This document shows, piece after piece, positions 18,536 to 27,295 of a DNA stretch of 64,000 nucleotides (within the stretch, counting starts at the first letter, position 1; the number at the start of each line of letters is the position of its first letter). The DNA lies in contig NZ_CP064689.1 in assembly GCF_023100945.1 (NCBI RefSeq), positions 2,524,001 through 2,588,000 on the forward strand, in the 5' to 3' direction. The notes below the pieces were generated by a model. The model had not been told where the DNA came from. It saw nothing but the letters and a program-made list of their open reading frames with translations, and ran no database searches. This DNA is from Bradyrhizobium sp. 200 (GTDB taxonomy: Bacteria; Pseudomonadota; Alphaproteobacteria; Rhizobiales; Xanthobacteraceae). A program made the translations under genes and the position numbers.

Positions 18536-19246
18536 TCAATGGCCGGCGCTCTGGCCGCCGTCGACGTGCAGGATCTCACCCGTCACGAAGGCGGCACCTT
18601 CGAGATAGAGGATCGCGTCGACGATGTCCTTGATCTCGCCCATGTGGCCGACCGGATGCAGGGCGTCGAGCGCAGCGTGGGTCTCGGCGGGATGCATCGG
18701 CGTTTTGATGACGCCGGGCGCGACCGCATTCACGCGAATGCCGCGTTTGGCATATTCGATCGCGAGCGACTTGGTGGCGGCGTTCAGACCGCCCTTGGTC
18801 AGCGACGCCAGCACCGAAGGCACGCCTGACATGGCGTGGTCGACCAGGCTGGTGGTGACCTGCACGATGTGGCCGCTGCGCTGCTTCTCCATCTCGGCTA
18901 CAGCAAGCTGCGTGATGTGGAAGAATCCTGCGAGGTTGACGCTCAGCGCGGATGCGAAATCAGCCTCGGTATATTCGGTGAACGGTTTGGCGATGAAGAT
19001 GCCGGCGTTGTTGACCAGCGTATCGATGCGGCCGAACCGCGCCATGGCTTCGCCGATCACGCGCTCGGCGGTCTTGGAATCGGCGATGTCGCCGGCGACG
19101 CTGAGCACGTCATCATCGTTCGAGGGCTTGATCGAACGGGCGGTGGCGACCACGCGGTAATTGCGGTCGCGGTAGGCCTTGACCAAGGCGGCGCCGATGC
19201 CCTGCGATGCGCCGGTAATCACTGCAACTTTCTGTTCGGTACCCAT
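18536..19246 (-). CDS. Short-chain dehydrogenase/reductase
   Basis: A 236-residue classical SDR. The cofactor motif VITGASQGIG is at the N-terminus and LVNNAGIF near residue 80. The catalytic region around residues 135-155 reads SLVDHAMSGVPSVLASLTKG, in which the usual YxxxK Tyr is replaced (VLASLTK): the Lys is kept but the Tyr is not evident. The C-terminus has VTGEILHVDGG. The ATG at 19246 has a GGGAGA ribosome site; a longer frame to 19300 is unlikely. It is divergent from a LysR gene, which is its likely regulator. Confidence 0.88.
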   Translation of the reverse strand: MGTEQKVAVITGASQGIGAALVKAYRDRNYRVVATARSIKPSNDDDVLSVAGDIADSKTAERVIGEAMARFGRIDTLVNNAGIFIAKPFTEYTEADFASALSVNLAGFFHITQLAVAEMEKQRSGHIVQVTTSLVDHAMSGVPSVLASLTKGGLNAATKSLAIEYAKRGIRVNAVAPGVIKTPMHPAETHAALDALHPVGHMGEIKDIVDAILYLEGAAFVTGEILHVDGGQSAGH

Positions 19247-19440
19247 TGTCGTCTCCCGTCTGTCTGGGGCTGCAGCGAGCCTTTCGGTCCCGTGCTGCAC
19301 CGATGAGCCTGGAGTTACGCTCGTTCGGGATGCGAGCGAATACCCGCGGTTCGACAGACACTCTTTCGCTAGGCGGAAGAATGCGGGATATTGGCCGGCA
19401 TCGGGGGCGCCGCGCCCGCCATCGCGGCCGGAGGGGGATG

Positions 19441-20361
19441 ATGGACCGTATCGATGCGATGAAGGTCTTCGTCGCCGCGCTCGACGAGGGCAGTCTTGCC
19501 GGCGCTGGCCGCAAGCTCGGCCGTTCGCCCGCCGCCGTCAGCCGTGCCATCGCCTTCCTGGAATCCCATGTCGGGGCCGAGCTGCTGCACCGCACGACGC
19601 GCTCGATCAAGCTGAGCGAGGCCGGCGAGCGCTATGCTGCGGCCTGCCGGCGGGTGCTCACCGAACTTGAGGAGGCCGACATCCTGGCCGGCGGCGAACG
19701 GGCGGCGCCGCGCGGCACGCTCGCGCTGACGGCGCCGGTCATCTCGGGCGAGATGGTGTTGCGGCCGGTGCTCGACGCCTTCCTGGATGCTCACCCGACC
19801 GTGTCGGCGCGGCTCCTGCTGCTCGACCGGTCGGTGAACCTGATCGATGAGGGTTTTGACGCAGCGCTGCGCATCGGCAATCTCGCCGACTCCTCCATGA
19901 TGGCGAGCCGGATCGGCGAAGTGCGCCGGGTGGTGGTGGCGGCTCCCCGTTACCTCAAGCAAAATCCGCGCATCGAGGAGCCCGGCGATCTGGCGAAACA
20001 CCAGATCATCACGATGGCCCACCTTCCGAATTCCTGGACCTTTCCGGCGGCGGCGGGATCATCCGTCCCGCGCACCATTCAGGTGACGCCGCGGCTCGTC
20101 ACCAACAGCATCCGCGGCGCGGTGGCCTCGACCGTCGGCGGGCGCGGCGTAGCGCTGTTCTTCTCCTACCAAGTGGCCGAAGAGGTGCGGAACGGCGAGC
20201 TCGACGTCGTGCTCGCGGGCCACGAGCCTGCCGCGCTGCCGGTGCATGTGATCGTGCCGCAAGGCCGGCTCACGGTGCCGAAGGTGCGTGCTTTCATGGA
20301 TTTCGCCGTGCCGCGGCTGCGCAGCCATTTTGCGCGGCTGGAGAGGGATTCAGGTGCGTAG
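19441..20361 (+). CDS. LysR-family transcriptional regulator
   Basis: A 306-residue regulator. The winged helix-turn-helix is in residues 1-60 (FVAALDEGSLAGAGRKLGRS, AVSRAIAFLE), followed by a LysR substrate-binding domain. The helix-turn-helix resembles the DhcR/YafC-like group that often controls a divergent oxidoreductase. The ATG at 19441 is chosen because GGAGGGGG lies at a better distance than for the adjacent ATG at 19438. The divergent SDR gene starts 195 nt away, and the shared intergenic region would hold the operator. The inducer is unknown. Confidence 0.92.
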   Translation: MDRIDAMKVFVAALDEGSLAGAGRKLGRSPAAVSRAIAFLESHVGAELLHRTTRSIKLSEAGERYAAACRRVLTELEEADILAGGERAAPRGTLALTAPVISGEMVLRPVLDAFLDAHPTVSARLLLLDRSVNLIDEGFDAALRIGNLADSSMMASRIGEVRRVVVAAPRYLKQNPRIEEPGDLAKHQIITMAHLPNSWTFPAAAGSSVPRTIQVTPRLVTNSIRGAVASTVGGRGVALFFSYQVAEEVRNGELDVVLAGHEPAALPVHVIVPQGRLTVPKVRAFMDFAVPRLRSHFARLERDSGA

Positions 20362-20362
20362 C

Positions 20363-20459
20363 ATGGGTGGAGCGAAGCGATACCCATCAATGCGGTTCGT
20401 GATGGCGATTGAACCATCTATCGCGTGGCGGTGATGGGTATCGCTTCGCTCCACCCATC
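20363..20459. repeat. Inverted repeat (ATGGGTGGAGCGAAGCGATA family)
   Basis: ATGGGTGGAGCGAAGCGATA at 20363 is matched by its reverse complement ending at 20459. It forms a long stem immediately after the LysR stop and looks like a dispersed palindromic element. Confidence 0.8.
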
Positions 20460-20472
20460 CGGTTCTGCAATG

Positions 20473-20502
20473 AAAAAGCCCCGGACCTAAGTCTGGGGCT
20501 TT
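20473..20502. terminator. Bidirectional terminator between LysR and FAH hydrolase genes
   Basis: An AGCCCCGGAC / GTCTGGGGCT stem flanked by AAAAA on the left and a short TT on the right. It can serve the minus-strand FAH gene (T-run from the left flank) and the plus-strand LysR gene. Confidence 0.8.
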
Positions 20503-20529
20503 GCATCTCGATACGGCTTTCAGCTCAGC

Positions 20530-21231
20530 CTATTCCGGCTTGCCGATGGCAACCTTCAGCGTGCCGACGCCGTCGACGCCGCACTCGATCTTGTCGCCGG
20601 GGTTGAGCTGGGAGACGCCGGCGGGCGTGCCCGTCATGATGATGTCGCCGGCGGCGAGCTTTACCTGCTGCGAGAGCTGCCAGATGATCTCGGGCACGCT
20701 CCAGATCAGTTCGGTGAGATCGCCCTTTTGCGTTTCCTTGCCGTTGACCGTGAGCCAGATCTTGCCCTTGGCGGGATGGCCGATTTTCGAAGCCGGCTGG
20801 ATCGCGGAGCAGGGCGCGGAATAGTCGAACGATTTGCCGACTTCCCACGGTCGCTCCTTCTTGCGCGAAGCAAGCTGCAGGTCGCGGCGGGTGAGGTCGA
20901 TGCCGACGGCATAGCCGTAGACATGCTCAAGCGCCTTGTCGGCCGGAATGTTGAGGCCGCCGCTCTTCATCGCGACGATCAGCTCGACCTCGTGATGCAG
21001 GTCCTTGGTCAGCGGCGGATAGGGGATGGTGGCGCCATCGGGTACCAGCATGTCGGCGTGCTTGGCGAAGAAGAACGGCGGCGCGCGCTCGTCATTGCCC
21101 ATCTCGCGGATGTGCTCGAGATAGTTGCGCCCGACGCACCAGATGCGGCGGACCGGGTAGGCGCCTGTCTCGCCGACGACGGGAAGGGTGGGCTGCGGGG
21201 CTGCGGATATGACGTAGGAGGCTGCGTTCAT
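20530..21231 (-). CDS. Fumarylacetoacetate hydrolase (FAH) family protein
   Basis: A 233-residue metal-dependent hydrolase or isomerase. Typical FAH motifs are present: IWCVGRNYLEHIREM near residue 30, HHEVELIVAMKSG with the metal-binding acidic residues near residue 85, DLTRRDLQ, and IIMTGTPAGVSQLNPGD near the C-terminus. Family members cleave acylpyruvates or decarboxylate/hydrate catechol-pathway intermediates; the substrate is undetermined. It appears monocistronic, between a bidirectional terminator and a palindromic repeat. Confidence 0.9.
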   Translation of the reverse strand: MNAASYVISAAPQPTLPVVGETGAYPVRRIWCVGRNYLEHIREMGNDERAPPFFFAKHADMLVPDGATIPYPPLTKDLHHEVELIVAMKSGGLNIPADKALEHVYGYAVGIDLTRRDLQLASRKKERPWEVGKSFDYSAPCSAIQPASKIGHPAKGKIWLTVNGKETQKGDLTELIWSVPEIIWQLSQQVKLAAGDIIMTGTPAGVSQLNPGDKIECGVDGVGTLKVAIGKPE

Positions 21232-21283
21232 GAAAAAGGTCTCGGAAGGTTACAGGTGGAAATCCGGGCTCATCTTTTTATTT

Positions 21284-21332
21284 GAGCATGATCTTTTCGG
21301 AAAACCGGTACCCACTTTTCCGGATCATGCTC
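21284..21332. repeat. Palindromic repeat, GAGCATGATC family
   Basis: GAGCATGATCTTTTCGGAAA at the left and CCGGATCATGCTC at the right form a near-perfect inverted repeat around GGTACCCAC. A related, looser copy lies at 41156-41228. Confidence 0.8.
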
Positions 21333-21338
21333 CAGCTT

Positions 21339-23159
21339 TTACGCGGTTGCGCTGACGGGCGCCAGACTGGGATGGCCGGCGTCGCGCTGCTGCAGGCGGA
21401 AGAACGAGGCGTAGCGGCCGCCGCGCCGCAGCAAATCGTCGTGCTGGCCGCGCTCGACGATCTCGCCGCCCTCGACCACCAGAATGGCGTCGGCGTGCAT
21501 GATGGTGTGCAGGCGGTGGGCGATCACGATGGTGGTGCGGTTCTGGCAGAGATGCCCGATCGCCTCCTGCACGGCTTTTTCGGACTCGGAGTCCAGCGCG
21601 GCAGTGGCTTCGTCGAGCAGGATGACCGGCGCGTTCTTGAGCAGTGCCCGCGCCACCGCGATGCGCTGGCGCTGGCCGCCGGATAGCTGCGTGCCGTGCT
21701 CGCCGACCGGCGTGTCGTAGCCGAGCGGAAAGCCCATGATGAAGTCATGCGCGCAAGCCGCCTTCGCCGCCGCCACGATCTCGTCTTGTGTGGCGCCTTG
21801 CTTGCCGAAGGCGATGTTGGCGCCGATCGTGTCGCGGAACAAATAGACGTCCTGCCCCACATAGCCGATCTGGGCACGCAGCGAATGCCGCGATACGCCC
21901 GAGATGTCCTGGCCGTCGATCAGGATTTCACCGTCCTTCACTTCGTAGAGCCGCAGCAGCAGCGCAAGCACCGTGGACTTGCCGCCGCCGGAGGGGCCGA
22001 CCAAAGCGGTGGTCTTGCCGGGCTCGGCGATGAAGCTCATGTTCTTCAGCACCGGCTCGTCCGGCCGGTAGGAGAAATTGACGTCGCGGAACTCGACCCG
22101 CGCGTTGGAGAGCTTGAGCGCCGGCTTGTCGTTGTCGGCAGGCTCGCTCGCCGGGCTGTCGACGATCTCGAGCAGCATGCGCGCGCCGACCAACTGGCTG
22201 TTGAGGTCGATATTGAGCCGCGCCAGGCGCTTGGCCGGCTCGGTCGCCAGCAGGAACGCGGTCATGAACGAGAAAAACTGTCCGGGCGTGGCGCCGAGCG
22301 CGACCACGCTGTAGCCGCCATAGAGCAGGCAGCCGGCGACCGCAAAGCCGCCGAGCATTTCCATCAGCGGATTGGAGCGATTGGAGACCCGCGCCATCTT
22401 GTTGGCGTTACGCTCGACGACCGCGATATTCTCGTCGATGCGCTGCTGCATCGTCTGTTCCAGCGTGAACGCCTTCACGGTGCGGATGCCCTGCAGCGAT
22501 TCCTGCATGGTCTCCATGATATCGGCGCTGCCGGTGAACTGGTTGTGGGCGAGGCCCTTGATGCGCTTCACCAGCTTGCGCAGGATCAGCATCGCCGGCG
22601 GCACCACCACGAGGCCGATGAACGACAATACCGGATCCTGCGTCACCATCACGAATATCAGGCTGACCAGCAGCAGCACGTCGCGGCCGACGGCGTTGAT
22701 CAGCAGCGTCAGGACGTCGGTGATGGATTTTGCGCCCGATGTCAGCCGCGCCAGGAATTCGGAGGAATGCCGCTCGGAATAGAATCCGATGCTTTCGCTC
22801 ATCAGCTTGGCAAACAGCCGCCGCTGGTTGTTGGCGAGAATGGCGTTGCTGATCTTCGACAGGATCACGGTGTGGCCGTAGGTCGCCAGACCCTTGATGA
22901 ACAGCAGCACCACGGTGACGCCGGAGAGAATGGCGATGCCAACGACATTCTTGTCGATATAGGCCTGGTTGATCACCTGGCCCAGGATATAGGCCGAGCC
23001 CGCAGTGGCGCCGGCGGACACGCCCATCAGCGCGAACGCGGTCACATAGCGCCGCCAATACACAAAACCCTGTTCCATGACGAGGCGGCGGATCAGGATC
23101 GCCGCGCCGTAGGGATCGTCGGTGATTTTTCTGGTAGGCTTGCTTGGAAGTTCGGTCAT
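21339..23159 (-). CDS. MsbA-like ABC exporter (fused membrane and ATPase domains)
   Basis: A 606-residue half-transporter that should act as a homodimer in the inner membrane. Six transmembrane helices span about residues 35-310. The ATPase has Walker A LVGPSGGGKST, signature LSGGQRQRIAVARAL, Walker B VILLDEATAALD and switch His IVIAHRL. The family flips lipid A-core or other lipids, so the location at the edge of an LPS cluster fits an envelope role. A 76-residue upstream extension exists; the ATG at 23159 (MTELPSKPTRK) is chosen as it gives normal length. It is followed toward the gene cluster by galE, 103 nt upstream on the same strand. Confidence 0.88.
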   Translation of the reverse strand: MTELPSKPTRKITDDPYGAAILIRRLVMEQGFVYWRRYVTAFALMGVSAGATAGSAYILGQVINQAYIDKNVVGIAILSGVTVVLLFIKGLATYGHTVILSKISNAILANNQRRLFAKLMSESIGFYSERHSSEFLARLTSGAKSITDVLTLLINAVGRDVLLLVSLIFVMVTQDPVLSFIGLVVVPPAMLILRKLVKRIKGLAHNQFTGSADIMETMQESLQGIRTVKAFTLEQTMQQRIDENIAVVERNANKMARVSNRSNPLMEMLGGFAVAGCLLYGGYSVVALGATPGQFFSFMTAFLLATEPAKRLARLNIDLNSQLVGARMLLEIVDSPASEPADNDKPALKLSNARVEFRDVNFSYRPDEPVLKNMSFIAEPGKTTALVGPSGGGKSTVLALLLRLYEVKDGEILIDGQDISGVSRHSLRAQIGYVGQDVYLFRDTIGANIAFGKQGATQDEIVAAAKAACAHDFIMGFPLGYDTPVGEHGTQLSGGQRQRIAVARALLKNAPVILLDEATAALDSESEKAVQEAIGHLCQNRTTIVIAHRLHTIMHADAILVVEGGEIVERGQHDDLLRRGGRYASFFRLQQRDAGHPSLAPVSATA

Positions 23160-23262
23160 CCGCGTTCCATTGACGGGGCCGGTAGACCGGCGCGTCAGGG
23201 CTGCTGCGGGGGACTCATTGCCTGCTTGGCGGGGCTTTTTCAAGCCAAATAAGCGCTTGATT

Positions 23263-24276
23263 TCAGGCCGATTCCGCATGCTGCGGAAGGCCGCCGCGCT
23301 CGCGGAACAGTTTCTCCTCCCAAGCCAGCGCATGGGCGGCGATGATCTCGAGATTGTCGTATTGGGGCGTCCAGTCCAGCGTCGCATGGATCCGGCGCGT
23401 ATCGGCGACCATGGTCATGATGTCGCCGGGGCGGCGCGGCGCATATGAAACCGCGAAATTGCGCCCCGAGACGCGGCGGACGGCCTCGATGGTCTCGAGC
23501 ACGGAGTAGCCGCGGCCGTAACCGCAGTTCAGCGTGATCGACCCTCTGCCGCCGCGCAAATAGGCCAGCGCGGCGCGATGGGCTTGCGCGAGGTCGCTGA
23601 CATGGATGAAATCGCGGATGCAGCTTCCGTCCGGCGTCGGATAGTCGGTGCCGTATACGTCGATCTTGGCGCGCTGCCCGGTCGCGGCCTCGACCGCGAT
23701 CTTGAGCAGATGCGTCGCGCCAACGGTGGCAAGGCCGCAGCGGCCTTGCGGGTCAGCACCGGCGACGTTGAAGTAGCGCAGCACGACATAGTTCATGCCG
23801 TGCGCGGAAGCGACATCATGCAGCATGATTTCGGTCATCAGCTTGGAAGAGCCGTATGGCGACGCCGGCCGCGTCGGCGCATGCTCGGGCACCGGCACCT
23901 GGTCCGGATTGCCGTAGACGGCGGCCGTCGACGAGAAGATGAAGCGGTTGACGCCGCCCTTCACCGCGGCATTCAAGAGGCTGCGCGTCGTCATGGTGTT
24001 GTTGCGGTAATAGCCGAGCGGATCGCGCACGGAATCCGGCACCACGATGGAGCCGGCGAAATGAATGATGCTCTCGATGCCGTGCTGGGCAATCACGCCT
24101 GCGACGAGGTTTTCATCGCCGGCATCGCCGATGAACAGCGGCATGCCTTCCGGCAGGAAGGCCGAGAATCCGGTAGACAAATTGTCGATCACGACGACGC
24201 TTTCGCCGGCATCCACCAGCGCATGAACCATATGACTTCCGATATAGCCGGCGCCACCGGTGACAAGCACGGTCAT
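23263..24276 (-). CDS. galE: UDP-glucose 4-epimerase
   Basis: A 337-residue extended SDR interconverting UDP-glucose and UDP-galactose. It shows the NAD motif LVTGGAGYIGSHM, the catalytic FSSTAAVYG and YGSSK (Tyr and Lys), and a C-terminal region DYPTPDGSCIRDFIHVSDLA diagnostic of GalE. It supplies galactose nucleotide for LPS and exopolysaccharide. It precedes the MsbA-like gene on the minus strand and is divergent from the glycosyltransferase at 24404. Confidence 0.93.
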   Translation of the reverse strand: MTVLVTGGAGYIGSHMVHALVDAGESVVVIDNLSTGFSAFLPEGMPLFIGDAGDENLVAGVIAQHGIESIIHFAGSIVVPDSVRDPLGYYRNNTMTTRSLLNAAVKGGVNRFIFSSTAAVYGNPDQVPVPEHAPTRPASPYGSSKLMTEIMLHDVASAHGMNYVVLRYFNVAGADPQGRCGLATVGATHLLKIAVEAATGQRAKIDVYGTDYPTPDGSCIRDFIHVSDLAQAHRAALAYLRGGRGSITLNCGYGRGYSVLETIEAVRRVSGRNFAVSYAPRRPGDIMTMVADTRRIHATLDWTPQYDNLEIIAAHALAWEEKLFRERGGLPQHAESA

Positions 24277-24403
24277 GGGCCACCTCTCCCGAATTATTTG
24301 GGGCGATGCTAACTGGGGCCCGGTGAAGAGTGGGTTTCGGCGAGTGCGAACTGGCCACTATGCTTAATGTTGCGTATAGGAACTGGCCGAAACGGAGCCG
24401 GAC

Positions 24404-25450
24404 GTGCCGATCGAGAACAATTTGGCCAGTGATCTGCAACTGATCGTGCCGAATCTGCACAGGCGCTATTCGGGCGTCACGGCGACCAACCGGATGGTGG
24501 CGCCGAAACTCGCCACAATGTACCGCGCGGCGTGGCTCGGACCCCACGCGCCCGACGGCATTGCGCCGATGGGTTTTGCGGATCTCCTGAAACTCCGGCA
24601 CCACGGCACGCCGCTGATCTGGCACGCGCGGCGCAATGACGAGATGATCGCGGGCGTGTTGCTGCGCGCGCTCGGCTGGCCGCTGAAGCTCGTCTTCACC
24701 TCGGCAGCACAGCGGCACCACAAGCGGCTGACGCGCTGGCTGATCCGGCAGATGGATGCGGTGATCGCCACCTCCGAACTCTCGGCGTCGTTTCTCAAGC
24801 GCGCGGCAACGGTGGTGATGCATGGCGTCGATACCGATGCTTACGCACCGCCGGCCGACCGCGCGGCGGCGTTTGCGGCAGCCAATCTGCCGGGACGTTA
24901 CGCGATCGGCTGCTTCGGCCGGGTGCGCGCGCAAAAGGGCACGGACGTCTTCGTGGCGGCGATGTGCCGGCTCCTGCCGCGCTATCCCGATTTCACCGCA
25001 ATCATCGTCGGCGCGGTGGTGCCGGAGCAGCAGGGTTTTGCCAACAGTCTGAAGCAGCAGATCGAGGCGGCCGGACTGCAATCGCGCATCGTCATCACGG
25101 GCGAACTTGAGATCGAGGAAGTGCAGCGCTGGTATCAGCGGCTGACGATCTACGCTTTCACCTCGCGCAATGAAGGCTTTGGCCTGACGCTGATCGAGGC
25201 GATGTCCTCAGGTGCGGCGCTGGTGGCGTCACGCGCGGGTGCCGCCGAATTCGTAGTCGAGGATGGCGTGACCGGCGTGCTGACGCCGCCGGGTGACGCC
25301 GATGCGCTGGTCGCGGCGCTGGAGCCGCTGATGCAGGAGCCGGCTGCAGCAATCGCGATGGGGCAACGGGCGCGGGCGCGTGTTGTCGAGAAGTTCAGCC
25401 TGGAGGCGGAAGCGAACGCGATCGCGGCGGTCTATAAAGACTTGGTCTGA
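24404..25450 (+). CDS. Family 4 glycosyltransferase, LpcC-like LPS core mannosyltransferase
   Basis: A 348-residue GT-B enzyme. The opening IVPNLHRRYSGVTATNRMV and the segment WHARRNDEMIAGVLLRAL resemble LpcC, the core mannosyltransferase of Rhizobium. The GT4 donor-site motif EGFGLTLIEAMSSGAALVAS is near residue 250. The start codon is GTG at 24404, with a GGAG site 6 nt upstream; no in-frame ATG fits. Its 3' end overlaps the convergent gmhB gene by 19 nt. The gene probably transfers mannose to the inner core; the exact sugar is inferred. Confidence 0.85.
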   Translation: MPIENNLASDLQLIVPNLHRRYSGVTATNRMVAPKLATMYRAAWLGPHAPDGIAPMGFADLLKLRHHGTPLIWHARRNDEMIAGVLLRALGWPLKLVFTSAAQRHHKRLTRWLIRQMDAVIATSELSASFLKRAATVVMHGVDTDAYAPPADRAAAFAAANLPGRYAIGCFGRVRAQKGTDVFVAAMCRLLPRYPDFTAIIVGAVVPEQQGFANSLKQQIEAAGLQSRIVITGELEIEEVQRWYQRLTIYAFTSRNEGFGLTLIEAMSSGAALVASRAGAAEFVVEDGVTGVLTPPGDADALVAALEPLMQEPAAAIAMGQRARARVVEKFSLEAEANAIAAVYKDLV

Positions 25451-25962
25451 GCTATCACCTCAGCAATGAATGCATCGAGGTCGCCACCCGTAAACAGGAA
25501 GCCCGGCAGGCCCGCGGCCTCCGCCGCCTCGATGTCTGTCGGGCGGTCACCAACGACGAAACTGCCGGCGCGCTGTACGGGCCAGTGCTGAATCAGGTCG
25601 TGGATCATGCCAGGGCTCGGCTTGCGCCAATGATGATCTTCGAGATAGCCGGCAATCGAGCCTGCGGGATGATGCGGACAGTACCTGATGTCATCGACCA
25701 CGGCGCCCTGGGCTGCAAGTTCGGCGCACATCCAGTCATGCAGCGCATTGACCTGGTCTTCGGTGAAGTAACCGCGCGCCACGCCGGACTGGTTGGTGAA
25801 GAAGAATACGAAATAGCCGGCCTCGTTGAGGCGCCGGATCGCTCTTGCCGCATTGGGCATCCAGCGAATCCGCTCGCGTGTGGCTATGTAACCGTCGTCC
25901 CGGTTGATGACGCCGTCGCGGTCGAGAAAGGCCGCGGGTTTTTTGTTCAATTGCCCGCTCAT
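25432..25962 (-). CDS. gmhB: D-glycero-D-manno-heptose 1,7-bisphosphate 7-phosphatase
   Basis: A 176-residue HAD phosphatase. It has the nucleophile motif FLDRDGVIN (DxD), FFFTNQSGVARG, the zinc-binding loop YCPHHP and the Lys/Asp motif WRKPSPGM plus VVGDRPTDIEAA. It removes the 7-phosphate from heptose bisphosphate before HldE adenylation. The start at 25962 overlaps the waaF stop by ATGA (25959-25962), so the two are translationally coupled. An upstream extension in another gene's frame is discarded. Confidence 0.93.
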   Translation of the reverse strand: MSGQLNKKPAAFLDRDGVINRDDGYIATRERIRWMPNAARAIRRLNEAGYFVFFFTNQSGVARGYFTEDQVNALHDWMCAELAAQGAVVDDIRYCPHHPAGSIAGYLEDHHWRKPSPGMIHDLIQHWPVQRAGSFVVGDRPTDIEAAEAAGLPGFLFTGGDLDAFIAEVIAQTKSL

Positions 25963-27023
25963 GGGTGGCCCGTCTGCACGAGTATGCTCTGAGCGAGCTC
26001 GGCCACGTAGGAGGGGTCGATGTCGCGCATGCAGCGGTGGTCGTTCATGGTGCAGACGGTGCGTTGGCAGGGCTGGCAGGGCAGGACGGACTTGGTCTGA
26101 AGAACCGTGGCCGCGAGACCGTTCAGCGGCGCCCACAGATAAGGGCTGGTGGGGCCGAATATGCCCATGGTCGGCGTGCCGATCGCCGCCGCGATATGCA
26201 TCAGGCCCGAATCGTTCGAGATGGCGACGCCGGCCGCCGCCATTGCCAGGATGCCATTGCGCAGGTCGGTGCCCGTGAGGTCGCGGACCTTGCCGCGGCC
26301 GGCCGCAACGATCTCCTGCGCCAGCGCCTTCTCGCCGGGGCCGCCGACCACCCAGACGTCGAGCCCGCGCTCCACCAGCAGCCGGGCGGCCCCCGGATAA
26401 TAAGTCCAGCGCTTGGAGGCGCCGACGGACCCCGGGGCTAGCGCCACCGCGGGACCGGTGCCGAGGTCGTTGGCCTGCCGCCAGCGCGCGATTTCCTCCG
26501 GTGGCACGACGAGCTGCGGCACCGGCCATTCCGGCGGCAGCGGCGCATGGGCGGGCAGCGCCAGCGCGGCATTCTTGTCAATGAAACGGGGCAGGGCCTT
26601 CTCGCCCCAGCGCATCCGGTTGATCAGCCCGAATCGCGCCTCGCCGAAAAAGCCGACGCGCTCGGGGATCCCCGCCAGCGTGGGGGCAATCGCGGCCTTC
26701 CAGGTGCGGGGCAGGACGAGGGCGGTTCCATAACCCCGAGCGCGCAGTTCGGCGGCGAGCCCCCACTGCTTGGCCACCGCCAGCCGGCTGCGGGGCAGGT
26801 CCCAAGCGATCCCGGCGCGGACACCCGGCATGTAATCGACCAGCGGCGCACAGAGCGGGGTCACCAGCAGATCGACGGGGCGATTCGGCCAGCGCTGCTT
26901 GAGGACACGCACGACCGTATGGCCGCGGACGAAATCGCCGATCCACATATAGGGCACGATCAGGATCGGCCGGGTGTCGGCGGCATCCTCCATCTCGATC
27001 CCATTAAGTGAATTTGAGTTCAT
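25959..27023 (-). CDS. waaF: LPS heptosyltransferase (WaaF-like, family 9)
   Basis: A 354-residue GT9 enzyme that adds heptose to the LPS inner core using ADP-heptose. It includes LIVPYMWIGDFVRG at the N-terminus, LAPGSVGASKRW, and the donor-site SNDSGLMHIAAAIGTPTMGI followed by GPTSPYLWAPLN. A Cys-rich C-terminal segment with CQPCQRTVC and HRCM is a WaaF trait. The start is uncertain between 27023 and the internal ATG at 26993. It is coupled to gmhB downstream. Confidence 0.9.
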   Translation of the reverse strand: MNSNSLNGIEMEDAADTRPILIVPYMWIGDFVRGHTVVRVLKQRWPNRPVDLLVTPLCAPLVDYMPGVRAGIAWDLPRSRLAVAKQWGLAAELRARGYGTALVLPRTWKAAIAPTLAGIPERVGFFGEARFGLINRMRWGEKALPRFIDKNAALALPAHAPLPPEWPVPQLVVPPEEIARWRQANDLGTGPAVALAPGSVGASKRWTYYPGAARLLVERGLDVWVVGGPGEKALAQEIVAAGRGKVRDLTGTDLRNGILAMAAAGVAISNDSGLMHIAAAIGTPTMGIFGPTSPYLWAPLNGLAATVLQTKSVLPCQPCQRTVCTMNDHRCMRDIDPSYVAELAQSILVQTGHP

Positions 27024-27136
27024 ATCTTATTTTCGAGCCCCGTTCGATTCCCTTGGGGCGATTCCGGCTCCGGAGGTAACCGCTCTGCAAGGGCAGGTAA
27101 AGTCGAGCGATCGCCCTTGCCGCCGCAAAGAAGCTC

Positions 27137-27236
27137 GGCCTCGGTTCTGATGAAATCGGAACCGAGGTCCTATCCTTTTGGTTTGACGCGTTTTCCTAAC
27201 GCGAACCGGACGCCACTTCGCTTGAAAACGCTTTGA
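27137..27236. repeat. Dispersed repeat, two-part inverted element
   Basis: The first part is the stem GGCCTCGGTTCTGAT / ATCGGAACCGAGGTCC. The second is TTGACGCGTTTTCC...GCGAACCGG...CCACTTCGCTTGAAAACGCT. The same order and sequence recurs at 46793-46892. It lies between waaF and hldD, which are divergent, so it may affect their promoters. Confidence 0.8.
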
Positions 27237-27295
27237 GTTGCCTGCCGCGCGGGAGTGGGGCAAAGCTTTGCCGAACAATCATGGCAGGGGATGGC

